Origin: Streptomyces aurantiogriseus
GTDB lineage: Bacteria > Actinomycetota > Actinomycetes > Streptomycetales > Streptomycetaceae
Length of the DNA stretch: 64,000 bases
Direction of reading: 5' to 3'
Assembly: GCF_014649375.1 (NCBI RefSeq)
Contig: NZ_BMSX01000020.1
Coordinates: 1 to 64,000, forward strand
The notes beneath the pieces were generated by a model. That model did not search any database. It was not told where the DNA came from and saw only the letters and a program-made list of their open reading frames with translations. The translations under genes and the position numbers were made by a program. Positions 32,737 through 42,030 of the stretch are shown piece after piece; positions within the stretch are counted from its first letter, which is position 1, and each line of letters opens with the position of its first letter.

Positions 32737-34686
32737 TCAGTGCGTGTGTCCGGTGCCCGCCGGCTGCTTCACGGACAGCGGCAGCAGCTTCTTGCCGGTC
32801 GGACCGATCTGGATGTGCGTGTCCATGGCGGGGCACACCCCGCAGTCGAAGCACGGAGTCCAGCGGCAGTCCTCGACCTCCGTCTCGTCGAGGGCGTCCT
32901 GCCAGTCCTCCCAGAGCCAGTCCTTGTCGAGGCCGGAGTCGAGGTGGTCCCAGGGCAGGACCTCCTCGTAGCCGCGCTCACGGGTGGTGTACCAGTCGAC
33001 GTCCACACCGAACGGGGCCAGCGCCTTGTCGGCGCAACTCATCCAGCGGTCGTACGAGAAGTGCTCGCGCCAGCCGTCGAAGCGGCCGCCGTCCTCGTAG
33101 ACGGCCCGGATGACCGCGCCGATGCGGCGGTCGCCGCGGGAGAGCAGGCCCTCGACGATGCCGGGCTTGCCGTCGTGGTAGCGGAAGCCGATCGAGCGGC
33201 CGTACTTCTTGTCGCCGCGGATCTTGTCGCGGAGCTTCTCCAGGCGGGCGTCCGTCTCCTCGGCGCTCAGCTGGGGCGCCCACTGGAACGGGGTGTGGGG
33301 CTTGGGGACGAAGCCGCCGATGGACACCGTGCAGCGGATGTCGTTGGAGCCGGAGACCTCGCGGCCCTTCTGGATCACCCGGGTCGCCATGTCGGCGATC
33401 TGCAGGACGTCCTCGTCGGTCTCCGTCGGCAGGCCGCACATGAAGTACAGCTTCACCTGGCGCCAGCCGTTGCCGTAGGCGGTGGAGACCGTGCGGATCA
33501 GGTCCTCCTCGGAGACCATCTTGTTGATGACCTTGCGGATGCGCTCCGAGCCGCCCTCGGGCGCGAACGTCAGGCCCGACCTGCGGCCGTTGCGCGTCAG
33601 CTCGTTGGCCAGGTCGATGTTGAAGGCGTCCACGCGGGTGGAGGGCAGGGAGAGGCCGATCTTGTCGTCCTCGTAGCGGTCCGCGAGGCCCTTGGCGACC
33701 TCGCCGATCTCGCTGTGGTCGGCGGAGGACAGGGACAGCAGGCCGACCTCCTCGAAGCCCGTCGCCTTCAGGCCCTTCTCGACCATCTCGCCGATGCCCG
33801 TGATCGAGCGCTCGCGCACCGGGCGGGTGATCATGCCGGCCTGGCAGAAACGGCAGCCGCGGGTGCAGCCCCGGAAGATCTCCACCGACATGCGCTCGTG
33901 GACCGTCTCGGCGAGCGGGACCAGCGGCTGCTTCGGGTACGGCCACTCGTCCAGGTCCATCACCGTGTGCTTGGACACGCGCCACGGGACACCCGACTTG
34001 TTCGGTACGACACGGGCGATCCGGCCGTCCGGCAGGTACTCGACGTCGTAGAAGCCCGGGATGTACACCCCGCCCGTCTTCGCCAGGCGGAAGAGGACCT
34101 CCTCGCGGCCGCCCGGCCGGCCCTCGGCCTTCCACTCGCGGATGATCTTCGTCATGTCGAGCACGGCCTGCTCGCCGTCGCCGATGACCGCCGCGTCGAT
34201 GAAGTCGGCGATCGGCTCGGGGTTGAAGGCCGCGTGGCCGCCCGCGAGGACGATCGGGTCGTCGATCGTGCGGTCCTTGGACTCCAGCGGGATGCCCGCC
34301 AGGTCCAGCGCGGTCAGCATGTTCGTGTAGCCCAGCTCCGTGGAGAAGGACAGGCCGAACACGTCGAAGGCCTTCACCGGGCGGTGGCTGTCCACGGTGA
34401 ACTGCGGGACCCCGTGCTCACGCATCAGGGCCTCCAGGTCCGGCCACACGCTGTAGGTGCGCTCGGCGAGGACGCCCTCCTGCTCGTTCAGGACCTCGTA
34501 GAGGATCATGACGCCCTGGTTGGGCAGACCGACCTCGTACGCGTCCGGGTACATCAGCGCCCAGCGGACGTCACAGTCGTCCCAGGGCTTGACGGTGGAG
34601 TTCAGCTCGCCGCCCACGTACTGGATCGGCTTCTGCACATGCGGGAGCAGGGCTTCGAGCTGCGGGAACACCGACTCGACAGACAT
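32737..34686 (-). CDS. TIGR03960 family B12-binding radical SAM protein
   Basis: 649 residues. The N-terminal B12-binding-like region (residues 40-200) has W-A-L-M-Y-P-D-A-Y-E-V-G-L-P-N-Q-G and G-G-H-A-A-F-N-P-E-P. The radical-SAM core carries R-G-C-T-R-G-C-R-F-C-Q at about 272-282, the C-x3-C-x2-C cluster ligand set that binds a 4Fe-4S cluster and SAM. The C-terminus has a second Cys group, C-F-D-C-G-V-C. The partner DUF2344 gene lies at 30703, separated here by the repeat protein; in other bacteria the two halves may be fused. Substrate unknown. Confidence 0.85.
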   Translation of the reverse strand: MSVESVFPQLEALLPHVQKPIQYVGGELNSTVKPWDDCDVRWALMYPDAYEVGLPNQGVMILYEVLNEQEGVLAERTYSVWPDLEALMREHGVPQFTVDSHRPVKAFDVFGLSFSTELGYTNMLTALDLAGIPLESKDRTIDDPIVLAGGHAAFNPEPIADFIDAAVIGDGEQAVLDMTKIIREWKAEGRPGGREEVLFRLAKTGGVYIPGFYDVEYLPDGRIARVVPNKSGVPWRVSKHTVMDLDEWPYPKQPLVPLAETVHERMSVEIFRGCTRGCRFCQAGMITRPVRERSITGIGEMVEKGLKATGFEEVGLLSLSSADHSEIGEVAKGLADRYEDDKIGLSLPSTRVDAFNIDLANELTRNGRRSGLTFAPEGGSERIRKVINKMVSEEDLIRTVSTAYGNGWRQVKLYFMCGLPTETDEDVLQIADMATRVIQKGREVSGSNDIRCTVSIGGFVPKPHTPFQWAPQLSAEETDARLEKLRDKIRGDKKYGRSIGFRYHDGKPGIVEGLLSRGDRRIGAVIRAVYEDGGRFDGWREHFSYDRWMSCADKALAPFGVDVDWYTTRERGYEEVLPWDHLDSGLDKDWLWEDWQDALDETEVEDCRWTPCFDCGVCPAMDTHIQIGPTGKKLLPLSVKQPAGTGHTH

Positions 34687-34785
34687 CGGGGGAACTTTCG
34701 TGAGCTGACAGGGGTGACCATCTAGCCTAACCCGCTCGTGGAGCGTCCCCGTACGCCGGAGAAGCCGGGCCTCAGACCGCCGTCC

Positions 34786-36339
34786 TCAGACCTCCATGGC
34801 GGCGCTGATCGTCTCCCACGCCTCGGGCAGTGCCGCCTCCGCCAGCTCCGCCCGTCGCTCCTCCCGGCCGTACAGCAGCCCGTAGGTGAACGCGCTCTCC
34901 CCCGCCGCGTGCGCCTGGGCGGCGAGGTCGCGCAGGGCCTCACGGGTCATCACGCTGTCCTGGTGGTCGCCGAGCAGGCTCTGGAGGGACTTCATCAGCC
35001 GGACGAGGTCGACGGCCGGGGCGCCGAGTGCCGGTGAGGCCGCCTCCGCCGAGTAGCGCGTCCGCTTGGCCTTCTTGCGGGCGTCGTGCAGCGCCAGGTC
35101 GCGCTCGGGCCCGGGCGGTTGCCCGAGGGCCTCCTCCACCAGCGCGGCCACCTGCCCGAAGTCCTTGCGCACGGCCTTGGCGATCGCCTTCCCCGGCGGG
35201 CCCGCGGCCGCTTCGAGCAGGGGCGGGTCCTCCACGAGCCGGTCCAGCGCGTCGAGCAGCGACAGGTACCGCTTGCCGTCCAGTACGGCGATCAGACGTC
35301 GGCGCGAGCCGCTGCTGCGCGCCCGTGACCAGGTGCGCAGCCGGTTGCGGACAGGGCCGGTGACCAGCGGGCGCGGCAGTTCGTCGAGGGCGGCCGTCAG
35401 CCGTTCCGTGAGGACCTCCTGGTCCCGGTCCACGCCCAGCTCCCCGGCGAGCCACTTCAGCTCCTCGCCGATCGGGTCGGTGACCTCGCGGTCCAGGACC
35501 TTGGCGAAGGAGCGGAAGGCGCTGCGCGTCCGGCGGGTGGCGACGCGCATACGGTGCACGGAGTCGGGGAGGTCCCGGCGGACGGCCGGATCGAGCTCGA
35601 CAAGGGCGTCGCGCTGGGCTCGGACGTACGCGAGGACGTGGTCCCCGGCGGTCACCGGCCCCGCGGTCTCCTCCCGCGGCAACTCCCCCTTCGCCCGCTG
35701 CCCCTGCCCCTTGTCCTTCCCTTTCCCCTTCTTCTTCCGCTGCGGCCCCGTCTCCGCCAGCGCCCGCGCCAGCTTCGACGCCGACCCCGACGGCCGTACG
35801 CCCGCCTTGCGCAGCCGTTTCTCCACCTTGTCGAGGAAGGCCGGGTCGCCGCCGTCGGCGAGCTCCACCTCGATCTCGGTCCACTGGGCGGAGCCGCCCT
35901 CTGCGGTCAGCCGGTCCGCCTGGACGGCGTCCACGCTGACCTCGGCGAGCAACCGGCCCTCCCCGTCGACGAGGTCGCGCAGGTCACGGGCCGAACGCAG
36001 CCGGACCACCGGCACCAGCTCGGCGTCCCGGACGCGGGAGCGGATCAGCCCGGCGAGTGCGCGCGGGAGAGTCTCGGACAGCGGGACGCGGATCTCGTCG
36101 CGGACGCCGGGGGCGACGGGGAATTTCAGGTGCCAGCCCGCGTCGGAGCCGCCGGTGCGGCGGCGCAGGGTGAGGGAGGCGGCGGCGAGCCGTTCGTCGG
36201 CGGTGTCGTAGTAGGTGGCGTCGAGTTCGGCGACACCCTTGTCGAGGACGGCCGCGACCCCGGCGACGCCGGTCAGGTCGGGCAGCCCGCTGTCGTCGGA
36301 TTCGTACTTGCGCTCGATCTCGCGTTTCGTCTCCGCCAT
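34786..36339 (-). CDS. CYTH and CHAD domain protein
   Basis: 517 residues from ATG 36339. Residues 6-12 read E-I-E-R-K-Y-E, the E-x-E-x-K signature of the CYTH triphosphate-binding tunnel, which extends to about residue 200. A basic, Lys/Gly/Gln-rich linker (about 200-225) follows. The CHAD domain (about 230-510) is helical with conserved His and Arg positions (H-R-M-R-V-A-T-R-R-T-R-S, L-H-D-A-R-K-K-A-K-R-T-R-Y). CHAD domains bind inorganic polyphosphate, so a role in polyphosphate or triphosphate metabolism is likely. Confidence 0.9.
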   Translation of the reverse strand: MAETKREIERKYESDDSGLPDLTGVAGVAAVLDKGVAELDATYYDTADERLAAASLTLRRRTGGSDAGWHLKFPVAPGVRDEIRVPLSETLPRALAGLIRSRVRDAELVPVVRLRSARDLRDLVDGEGRLLAEVSVDAVQADRLTAEGGSAQWTEIEVELADGGDPAFLDKVEKRLRKAGVRPSGSASKLARALAETGPQRKKKGKGKDKGQGQRAKGELPREETAGPVTAGDHVLAYVRAQRDALVELDPAVRRDLPDSVHRMRVATRRTRSAFRSFAKVLDREVTDPIGEELKWLAGELGVDRDQEVLTERLTAALDELPRPLVTGPVRNRLRTWSRARSSGSRRRLIAVLDGKRYLSLLDALDRLVEDPPLLEAAAGPPGKAIAKAVRKDFGQVAALVEEALGQPPGPERDLALHDARKKAKRTRYSAEAASPALGAPAVDLVRLMKSLQSLLGDHQDSVMTREALRDLAAQAHAAGESAFTYGLLYGREERRAELAEAALPEAWETISAAMEV

Positions 36340-36445
36340 GGAGCGAATCTAGTGGCAGTGGCGGCGAGATGGCAGAGGCACCTTCCGTCGAACTGACGGC
36401 GAACGCCGGGTGGACGGACGCAGGACGAGGCGGGGGGGCTGGGGG

Positions 36446-36511
36446 CGGCAGCCCCCAGGCACGGCAGCCCCCAGGCACGGCGGCCCCCAGGGACGGCGGC
36501 CCCCAGGCCAA
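36446..36511. repeat. Four 16-bp tandem repeats with hairpin potential
   Basis: The unit CGGCAGCCCCCAGGCA occurs four times from 36446 with small changes, just beyond the rodA stop. The preceding CTGGGGG (about 36439) can pair with any of the CCCCCAG cores, giving alternative hairpins that could act as the transcription end of the mre/rodA unit. Confidence 0.75.
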
Positions 36512-36543
36512 GGGTCCTACTGAACGGCCCAACCGCCGGATGC

Positions 36544-37743
36544 CTACGCGGACATGGGTCGCTGGACCCTGATCGACTGCAACAGCCCGACCGCCACCCA
36601 CACCGCGAACATCGACGAGCCGCCGTACGACACGAACGGCAGGGGCAGGCCGGTGACCGGCATGATGCCCAGCGTCATGCCGATGTTCTCGAAGGACTGG
36701 AAGGCGAACCAGGCGACGATCCCGGCGGCGACGATCGTGCCGTACAGCTCGGTCGTCTCGCGGGCGATGCGGCAGGCGCGCCACAGGACGATGCCCAGCA
36801 GCACGATGATGAGGCCGCCGCCGACGAAGCCGAGTTCCTCGCCCGCCACCGTGAACACGAAGTCCGTCTGCTGTTCGGGCACGAACTGGCCGGTGGTCTG
36901 CGAGCCCTGGAACAGCCCGGCCCCGGTCAGCCCGCCCGAACCGATCGCGATCCGGGCCTGGTTGGTGTTGTAGCCGACGCCCGCCGGGTCGAGGCTGGGG
37001 TTGGCGAAGGCGGCGAAGCGGGCGATCTGGTAGTCGTCCAGGATGTGCAGCTGCCAGACGGCGATCGCGCCGGCCGCGCCCGCGCCGAGCAGGCCGAAGA
37101 CCCAGCGGTTCGAGGCGCCGGAGGCCAGCAGTACACCCAGCACGATGATGACCATGACCATGACCGACCCGAGGTCGGGCATCAGCATCACGATCAGCAT
37201 CGGCACGGTGGCGAGGCCCAGGGCCTGCAGCACCGTGCGATGGTCGGGGTAGGGCTTGTCGCCCGCGTCGACCCGGGCCGCCAGCAGCATCGCCATGCCC
37301 AGGATGATCGTGACCTTCACGAACTCCGAGGGCTGGAGCGAGAAGCCGCCGCCGAGCACGATCCAGGAGTGCGCGCCGTTGACGGTGGAGCCGAGCGGGG
37401 TGAGCACCAGCAGGATCAGCAGCACCGACAGGCCGTAGAGGACCGGCACCGCGTTGCGCAGGGTGCGGTGGCCGAGCCAGATCGTGCCGATCATCAGGGC
37501 GAGCCCGATGCCGGTGTTCATGACGTGCCGGATCAGGAAGTAGTACGGGTCGCCCTGGTTGATCTCGGTGCGGTTGCGGGTCGCCGAGTACACCAGCAGT
37601 GAGCCGATCAGCGACAGGGCCGTGGCCGCCAGCAGTATCGGCCAGTCCAGGCGCCGGGCCAGCGAGTCGCGGGCGAAGAGCCGCGTCCAGCCGGCCCGTT
37701 CTGGCCCGTACCCGGAGACGGAGAAGCTGTTCGCGCCGGTCAT
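36544..37743 (-). CDS. rodA: RodA/FtsW-type SEDS peptidoglycan polymerase (Sfr)
   Basis: 399 residues from ATG 37743, in an ATGA overlap with the PBP2 stop; ATG 37749 is a less likely alternative. About ten hydrophobic segments and the SEDS signatures L-Q-P-S-E-F-V-K, F-A-N-P-S-L-D-P-A-G and the C-terminal P-F-V-S-Y-G-G-S-S are present. It polymerises lipid II glycan strands together with the class B transpeptidase encoded next to it. In Streptomyces this gene (sfr) serves mainly spore-wall synthesis with the MreB system. Confidence 0.9.
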   Translation of the reverse strand: MTGANSFSVSGYGPERAGWTRLFARDSLARRLDWPILLAATALSLIGSLLVYSATRNRTEINQGDPYYFLIRHVMNTGIGLALMIGTIWLGHRTLRNAVPVLYGLSVLLILLVLTPLGSTVNGAHSWIVLGGGFSLQPSEFVKVTIILGMAMLLAARVDAGDKPYPDHRTVLQALGLATVPMLIVMLMPDLGSVMVMVIIVLGVLLASGASNRWVFGLLGAGAAGAIAVWQLHILDDYQIARFAAFANPSLDPAGVGYNTNQARIAIGSGGLTGAGLFQGSQTTGQFVPEQQTDFVFTVAGEELGFVGGGLIIVLLGIVLWRACRIARETTELYGTIVAAGIVAWFAFQSFENIGMTLGIMPVTGLPLPFVSYGGSSMFAVWVAVGLLQSIRVQRPMSA

Positions 37744-40010
37744 GAGCACATCCTCCGGCTTCCTCGCCCTCGCGCCCCGCGCCGCCGTCGCCGCCGGGTG
37801 TCACGGTTCTCCGCCTCGGGCGAGGCCGCGGTCCCCGCGGGCTGCGTCCCGTCGGCGGCCGGCGTGCCCTCCTCGGCGGCCTTCTGGAAGGCCTGCTGCT
37901 CCTTGGCCGGGTCCTTGGAGATCTTCGGCGAGGCGATGGTGCCGTCCGTCTTGATCTTCGGCAGGCCCTGCTGCGGGGTGGGCAGCAGCGCGTTCTTCTC
38001 GGTGATCGTGCCGTCGTCGGAGACGCCGTAGAGCGCGTCGTAGATGTTGCGCACGGCCGGACCCGAGGCGCCGGAACCCGTACCACCCTGGGAGATCGTC
38101 ATCACGATCGAGTAGTCCTTGGTGTACGTGGCGAACCAGGACGTCGTCTGCTTGCCGTAGACCTCCGCGGTACCGGTCTTGGCGTGCATCTCGATCTTGT
38201 CCTGCGGCCAGCCGCCGAAGCGCCAGGCGGCCGTACCGCGCGTGGCCACGCCGGCGAGGGCGTCGTCCATCTGGGCCAGCGTCTGCTTGCTGACGGGCAG
38301 TTTGCCGTGCGCCTGCGGCTGGATCTCCTGGACGGTCTTGCCGTCGGCGCTGACGATGGCCTTGCCGACCGTCGGGTCGTACAGGGTGCCACCGTTGGAG
38401 ATGGCCGCGTAGATGGTGGCCATCTGGATCGGGGTCACGAGGGTGTCGCCCTGGCCGATGGAGTAGTTGATCTCGTCACCGGCCCGCATCTTGTTGCCCT
38501 CGAGGCAGTTCTCGTACGCGATCCTCTCGACGTAACTGCCGCCCTTCTTCCCCGTCTTGCACCAGGCGTCCTTGTTGGCCTTCCAGTACGACTGCTTCCA
38601 CTCGCGGTCGGGGACGCGGCCGGTGACCTCGTTGGGCAGGTCGATGCCGGTCTCCTTGCCGAGGCCGAACTGGTGGGCCGTCTTGTAGAAGTAGTCGTTG
38701 GGCTTCTTCTTCGGGTCGATGCCGCCGTCCTTCTGCCACTCGCGGTGCGCGAGCTGGTAGTAGACGGTGTCGCAGGAGACCTCCAGGGCGCGGCCGAGGC
38801 TGATCGGGCCGTGGTTCTGGGACTCGAAGTTCTTGAAGACCTGGCCGCCGACCGAGTACGAGCTGGAGCAGTTGTAGCGGCCGTCGAAGTCGTAGCCGGC
38901 CTGGACCGCGGCGGCCGTGGAGACCACCTTGAAGACGGAGCCAGGAGCTGCCTGACCCTGTATGGCCCGGTTGAGCAGCGGGTAGTTGGAGGACTTGCCG
39001 GTCAGCCGCTGGTAGTCCTTGGCGGAGATGCCGCCGACCCAGGCGTTCGGGTCGTACGTCGGGTTGGACGCCATGGCGACGATGCGACCGGTCTTGGCCT
39101 CCATCACCACGACCGCGCCGGCGTCGGCCTTGTAGTTCTCCCCGGTGTTGCGGTCGAAATTCCTGCGGGCCTCCTTCATCGCCGCGTTCAGCTCGAACTC
39201 GGCGACCCGCTGGACTCGGGCGTCGATGCTGGTGACGAGGTTGGAGCCGGGCTCGGCCGGGGTGGCCTCGGCCTGCCCTATGACGCGGCCGAGGTTGTCG
39301 ACCTCGTAGCGGGTGACGCCGGCCTTGCCGCGCAACTCCTTGTCGTACTCGCGTTCAAGGCCGCTGCGGCCGACCTGGTCGGAGCGGAGGAAGGGCGAGT
39401 CGGTGTCCTGGGCCTTGGTGATCTCCTCGTCGGTGACCGGGGAGAGGTAGCCGAGGACCTGGGCGGTGTTGGCCTTGCCGGGGCTCGCGTAGCGGCGGAC
39501 CGCCTCGGGCTCGGCGGTGATGCCGGGGAAGTCCTCGGCGCGCTCACGGATCTGCAGGGCCTGCTTGGGCGTGGCCTCGTCGGTGATGGGGATGGGCTGG
39601 TACGGCGAGCCGTTCCAACAGGGCTGGGGCGTCTTCGCGTCGCACAGCCGGACCTTCTGCATGACCTCGGCGGGGGTCATGCCGAGGACACCCGCGAGCT
39701 TGGTCAGGACGGCCTTGCCGTCGTCCTTCTGCTTCAGCAGGTCGGTGCGGGAGGCGGAGACGACGAGCCGTGTCTCGTTGTCGGCGAGCGGCACCCCGCG
39801 CGCGTCCAGGATCGAACCGCGCACGGCGGGTTCGACGACCTGCTGGACGTGGTTGCCGGAGGCCTCCTTGGCGTACTCCGCGCCCTCCCGGATCTGGAGG
39901 TACCACAGCCGGCCGCCGAGGGTGCCGAGGAGGGAGAGGACGAGGATCTGGATCACGACGAGCCGGATCTGGACCCGTGGGGTCCGCCCGGTCTCGGGAA
40001 TGTTGGTCAC
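37740..40010 (-). CDS. mrdA: Penicillin-binding protein 2, class B transpeptidase
   Basis: 756 residues from ATG 40010. One N-terminal membrane anchor (residues 16-35) is followed by the dimerisation domain and the transpeptidase domain, with P-G-S-V-F-K at about 355 (active Ser), S-I-G-Q-G near 515 and H-A-K-T-G-T-A at about 610. It cross-links peptides of strands made by RodA, outside the membrane. The C-terminal 60 residues are Ala/Glu/Arg-rich and disordered, ending in a basic R-R-R-R-R-R run. It overlaps rodA by four bases. Confidence 0.92.
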   Translation of the reverse strand: MTNIPETGRTPRVQIRLVVIQILVLSLLGTLGGRLWYLQIREGAEYAKEASGNHVQQVVEPAVRGSILDARGVPLADNETRLVVSASRTDLLKQKDDGKAVLTKLAGVLGMTPAEVMQKVRLCDAKTPQPCWNGSPYQPIPITDEATPKQALQIRERAEDFPGITAEPEAVRRYASPGKANTAQVLGYLSPVTDEEITKAQDTDSPFLRSDQVGRSGLEREYDKELRGKAGVTRYEVDNLGRVIGQAEATPAEPGSNLVTSIDARVQRVAEFELNAAMKEARRNFDRNTGENYKADAGAVVVMEAKTGRIVAMASNPTYDPNAWVGGISAKDYQRLTGKSSNYPLLNRAIQGQAAPGSVFKVVSTAAAVQAGYDFDGRYNCSSSYSVGGQVFKNFESQNHGPISLGRALEVSCDTVYYQLAHREWQKDGGIDPKKKPNDYFYKTAHQFGLGKETGIDLPNEVTGRVPDREWKQSYWKANKDAWCKTGKKGGSYVERIAYENCLEGNKMRAGDEINYSIGQGDTLVTPIQMATIYAAISNGGTLYDPTVGKAIVSADGKTVQEIQPQAHGKLPVSKQTLAQMDDALAGVATRGTAAWRFGGWPQDKIEMHAKTGTAEVYGKQTTSWFATYTKDYSIVMTISQGGTGSGASGPAVRNIYDALYGVSDDGTITEKNALLPTPQQGLPKIKTDGTIASPKISKDPAKEQQAFQKAAEEGTPAADGTQPAGTAASPEAENRDTRRRRRRGARGRGSRRMCS

Positions 40011-40040
40011 TGCGGCTGCCTCCCCCTCTCAGTGCGCTGA

Positions 40041-40136
40041 ACGTGTGCGCGGAACGTGTGTGCGTCGCCTACGTGTGTGCGTCGCGGACGTGTGCGCACG
40101 GATGGGTGTGCGCGGATGGGTGTGCGGTTGTGGGCG
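40041..40136. repeat. GTGTGCG-rich imperfect tandem repeats between mreD and mrdA
   Basis: Six imperfect units of 14-17 bases built on (A)CGTGTGTGCGTCGC and ATGGGTGTGCGCGG fill most of the 40011-40239 gap. No gene is visible here. The repeats could space the two genes or form a leader structure for mrdA. Confidence 0.7.
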
Positions 40137-40239
40137 CGTACGCATGATGAACGACGGTCCTGTGAGGCTCCGTTCCGCCGGCCCCTCACCCGTTCGGGTA
40201 CTCCCTCCACTGGCGCGCTCCACGCGCGGGCGCCCGCGC

Positions 40240-40908
40240 TCACAGCCGCTTGACCCCCTTGATGCGTCCGGCGCGGGCCACCCGCGACCGGGCCGCCTTC
40301 AGCTTCAGGCCGCCGCGCTGACCGCCGATCCTGAGGCCGGTGCCGGAGGAGAGCCAACCGGAGGAGATGTCGGCCGTCTTCGCGGAGTTGGTCTCGGCGA
40401 GCGGGTCGTTCTCCGCGCGCCGGGCCAGGAACATCACGCCGGGGACGACGAAGGGGGCGAGCAGCAGGTCGTACAGGGCCGCCGAGAAGAGCAGGCCGGT
40501 GAGGCCGACGTTGCGGGCGGCGGTGTCGCCGACTAGGGCGCCGACACCCGCGTACAGCAGGGTGGAACCGACGGCGGCGGCGACGACCACGACCATCGGG
40601 CCGGTGGCCGACTTGATCTGCCCGGTCTCCGGCTTGACGAGCCCGGCGAGGTAGCCGATCACGCACAGCACGAGGGCGTAGCGGCCGGCGGCGTGGTCGG
40701 CAGGCGGCGCGAGGTCGGCGAGCAGGCCGGCGCCGAAGCCGATGAGGGCGCCGCCGACATGGCCGTAGACCATCGCGAGGCCCAGGACGGTGAGGAGGAG
40801 CAGGTCGGGGACGGCGCCCGGGAGGTGGAGGCGGGCGAGGACGCTCACCTGGACGACCAGGGCGACGACGACGAGCGGGACGGAGAGCAGGATTCGGTTG
40901 ACGCGCAT
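40240..40908 (-). CDS. mreD: Rod-shape-determining membrane protein MreD
   Basis: 222 residues with five to six hydrophobic segments (L-L-S-V-P-L-V-V-V-A-L-V-V-Q-V at the start, then L-L-L-L-T-V-L-G-L-A) and a basic C-terminal tail of about 40 residues. Sequence and place between mreC and mrdA identify it. It links MreC to the cytosolic MreB filaments in the lateral or spore-wall synthesis complex. The start lies 13 bases beyond the mreC stop. Confidence 0.88.
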   Translation of the reverse strand: MRVNRILLSVPLVVVALVVQVSVLARLHLPGAVPDLLLLTVLGLAMVYGHVGGALIGFGAGLLADLAPPADHAAGRYALVLCVIGYLAGLVKPETGQIKSATGPMVVVVAAAVGSTLLYAGVGALVGDTAARNVGLTGLLFSAALYDLLLAPFVVPGVMFLARRAENDPLAETNSAKTADISSGWLSSGTGLRIGGQRGGLKLKAARSRVARAGRIKGVKRL

Positions 40909-40921
40909 GGGTAGTCAGCTC

Positions 40922-41866
40922 CTACTGCTCTTGCTGCTGGCCGTCGACGGGTTCGTTCGCGTTCGGGGTGACCGTGACGGTCACCGTCGGCGTGGGGACC
41001 GGCTTGGGCTTCGCGGGGAGCACGGTGTCGCGCGGGTCCTTCTTCGGGGCCTCGACGACGACACCGACGATGTCGAGCTTGGTGAAGCTGACGTACGGCG
41101 TGACGTAGAGGGTGCGGGTCAGGTCGCCCCCGGAGGGGTCGACGCGGGAGACGACGCCGACCGGGACGCCGGGCACGAAGGGCTTGTCGGCCTGGGAGCC
41201 GAAGGTGACGAGCCGGTCGCCCGCCTTCACCTCCGCCTTGCCGTTGAGGAGTTCCACGCGCAGCGGGCGGTCGCCCTGCCCGGAGGCGAAGCCGAGTTCG
41301 TCGCCGGCCTCCATGCGGGTACCGACGGTGAAGTCGGGGTCGTTGGCGAGGAGGACGGTGGCGGTGTCGGGGCCCACGGTCGTCACGCGCCCGACGAGAC
41401 CGTCCCCGTTCAGGACGGTCATGTCGCGCTTGATGCCGTCGTTCGCCCCGACGTCGATGGTGACCGTCCAGGAGAAGCCCTGGGCCGCTCCTATCGCGAT
41501 GACCTCGGCGCCCTTGATGCCGTACTGACCCGCGCCGGCGATCTTCAGCATCTTGTCGAGCTGCGCCAGGCGGCTGCGGTTGCGGTCGTCGCTGCCGAGC
41601 TTCGCCTTGAGAGCCGCGTTCTCCTTCTCCAGCTCCGCGAGCCGGTCATGGCGCTCACCGGAGTCGCGGACCGCGGAGACAGCGTCGCCGACCGGGTCGA
41701 CCGCCGAGGACAGCCCGTCCTCGATCGGGCCGAAGACCGCGGCCGCGGCCTGCCGGGCACCGTCGACCGGGGAGTCCTCTCCGCCGCGGATGTCCACCGT
41801 GATCAGCGCGAACGCGACGGCGATCAGCAGCACCAGGAGCAGCCGGCTCTCTCGTGTGTCCCTCAC
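40922..41866 (-). CDS. mreC: Rod-shape-determining protein MreC
   Basis: 314 residues from GTG 41866. A membrane anchor (residues 7-25) precedes a coiled coil (D-R-L-A-E-L-E-K-E-N-A-A-L-K) and two beta-barrel domains that face the cell-wall side (I-G-A-A-Q-G-F-S-W-T-V, V-G-R-V-T-T-V-G-P). The C-terminal 45 residues are Pro/Thr/Val-rich. It scaffolds PBP2 and RodA. Confidence 0.9.
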   Translation of the reverse strand: MRDTRESRLLLVLLIAVAFALITVDIRGGEDSPVDGARQAAAAVFGPIEDGLSSAVDPVGDAVSAVRDSGERHDRLAELEKENAALKAKLGSDDRNRSRLAQLDKMLKIAGAGQYGIKGAEVIAIGAAQGFSWTVTIDVGANDGIKRDMTVLNGDGLVGRVTTVGPDTATVLLANDPDFTVGTRMEAGDELGFASGQGDRPLRVELLNGKAEVKAGDRLVTFGSQADKPFVPGVPVGVVSRVDPSGGDLTRTLYVTPYVSFTKLDIVGVVVEAPKKDPRDTVLPAKPKPVPTPTVTVTVTPNANEPVDGQQQEQ

Positions 41867-41977
41867 GTGCGGCGGCCGTGCCCTTCCTCATAGGAAATTC
41901 GGGTGGCCCCTGGGAAGCCCGAGGGGCGCGGTATGGGGTGCTTCGAGGCTCTTGAGGATCTTATGCCTCTATATCAA

Positions 41978-42020
41978 CGATCCGCCGCACGAGAGCAGAT
42001 CATCTCGTACGGCGGAATCG
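41978..42020 (-). terminator. Imperfect hairpin between mreB and mreC
   Basis: 41978-41994 pairs with 42003-42020 over about 15 positions with one bulge and one mismatch, 11 bases after the mreB stop. Because mreC follows in the same direction it may be an attenuator or RNA-processing site that sets more MreB than MreC. Confidence 0.55.
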
Positions 42021-42030
42021 AAGCGTTACG

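Noticed and set aside
30916..34725. Plus-strand frame of 1269 codons opposite the radical-SAM genes
   Set aside because: Shadow of the GC-rich third positions; it crosses several real gene borders and a terminator.
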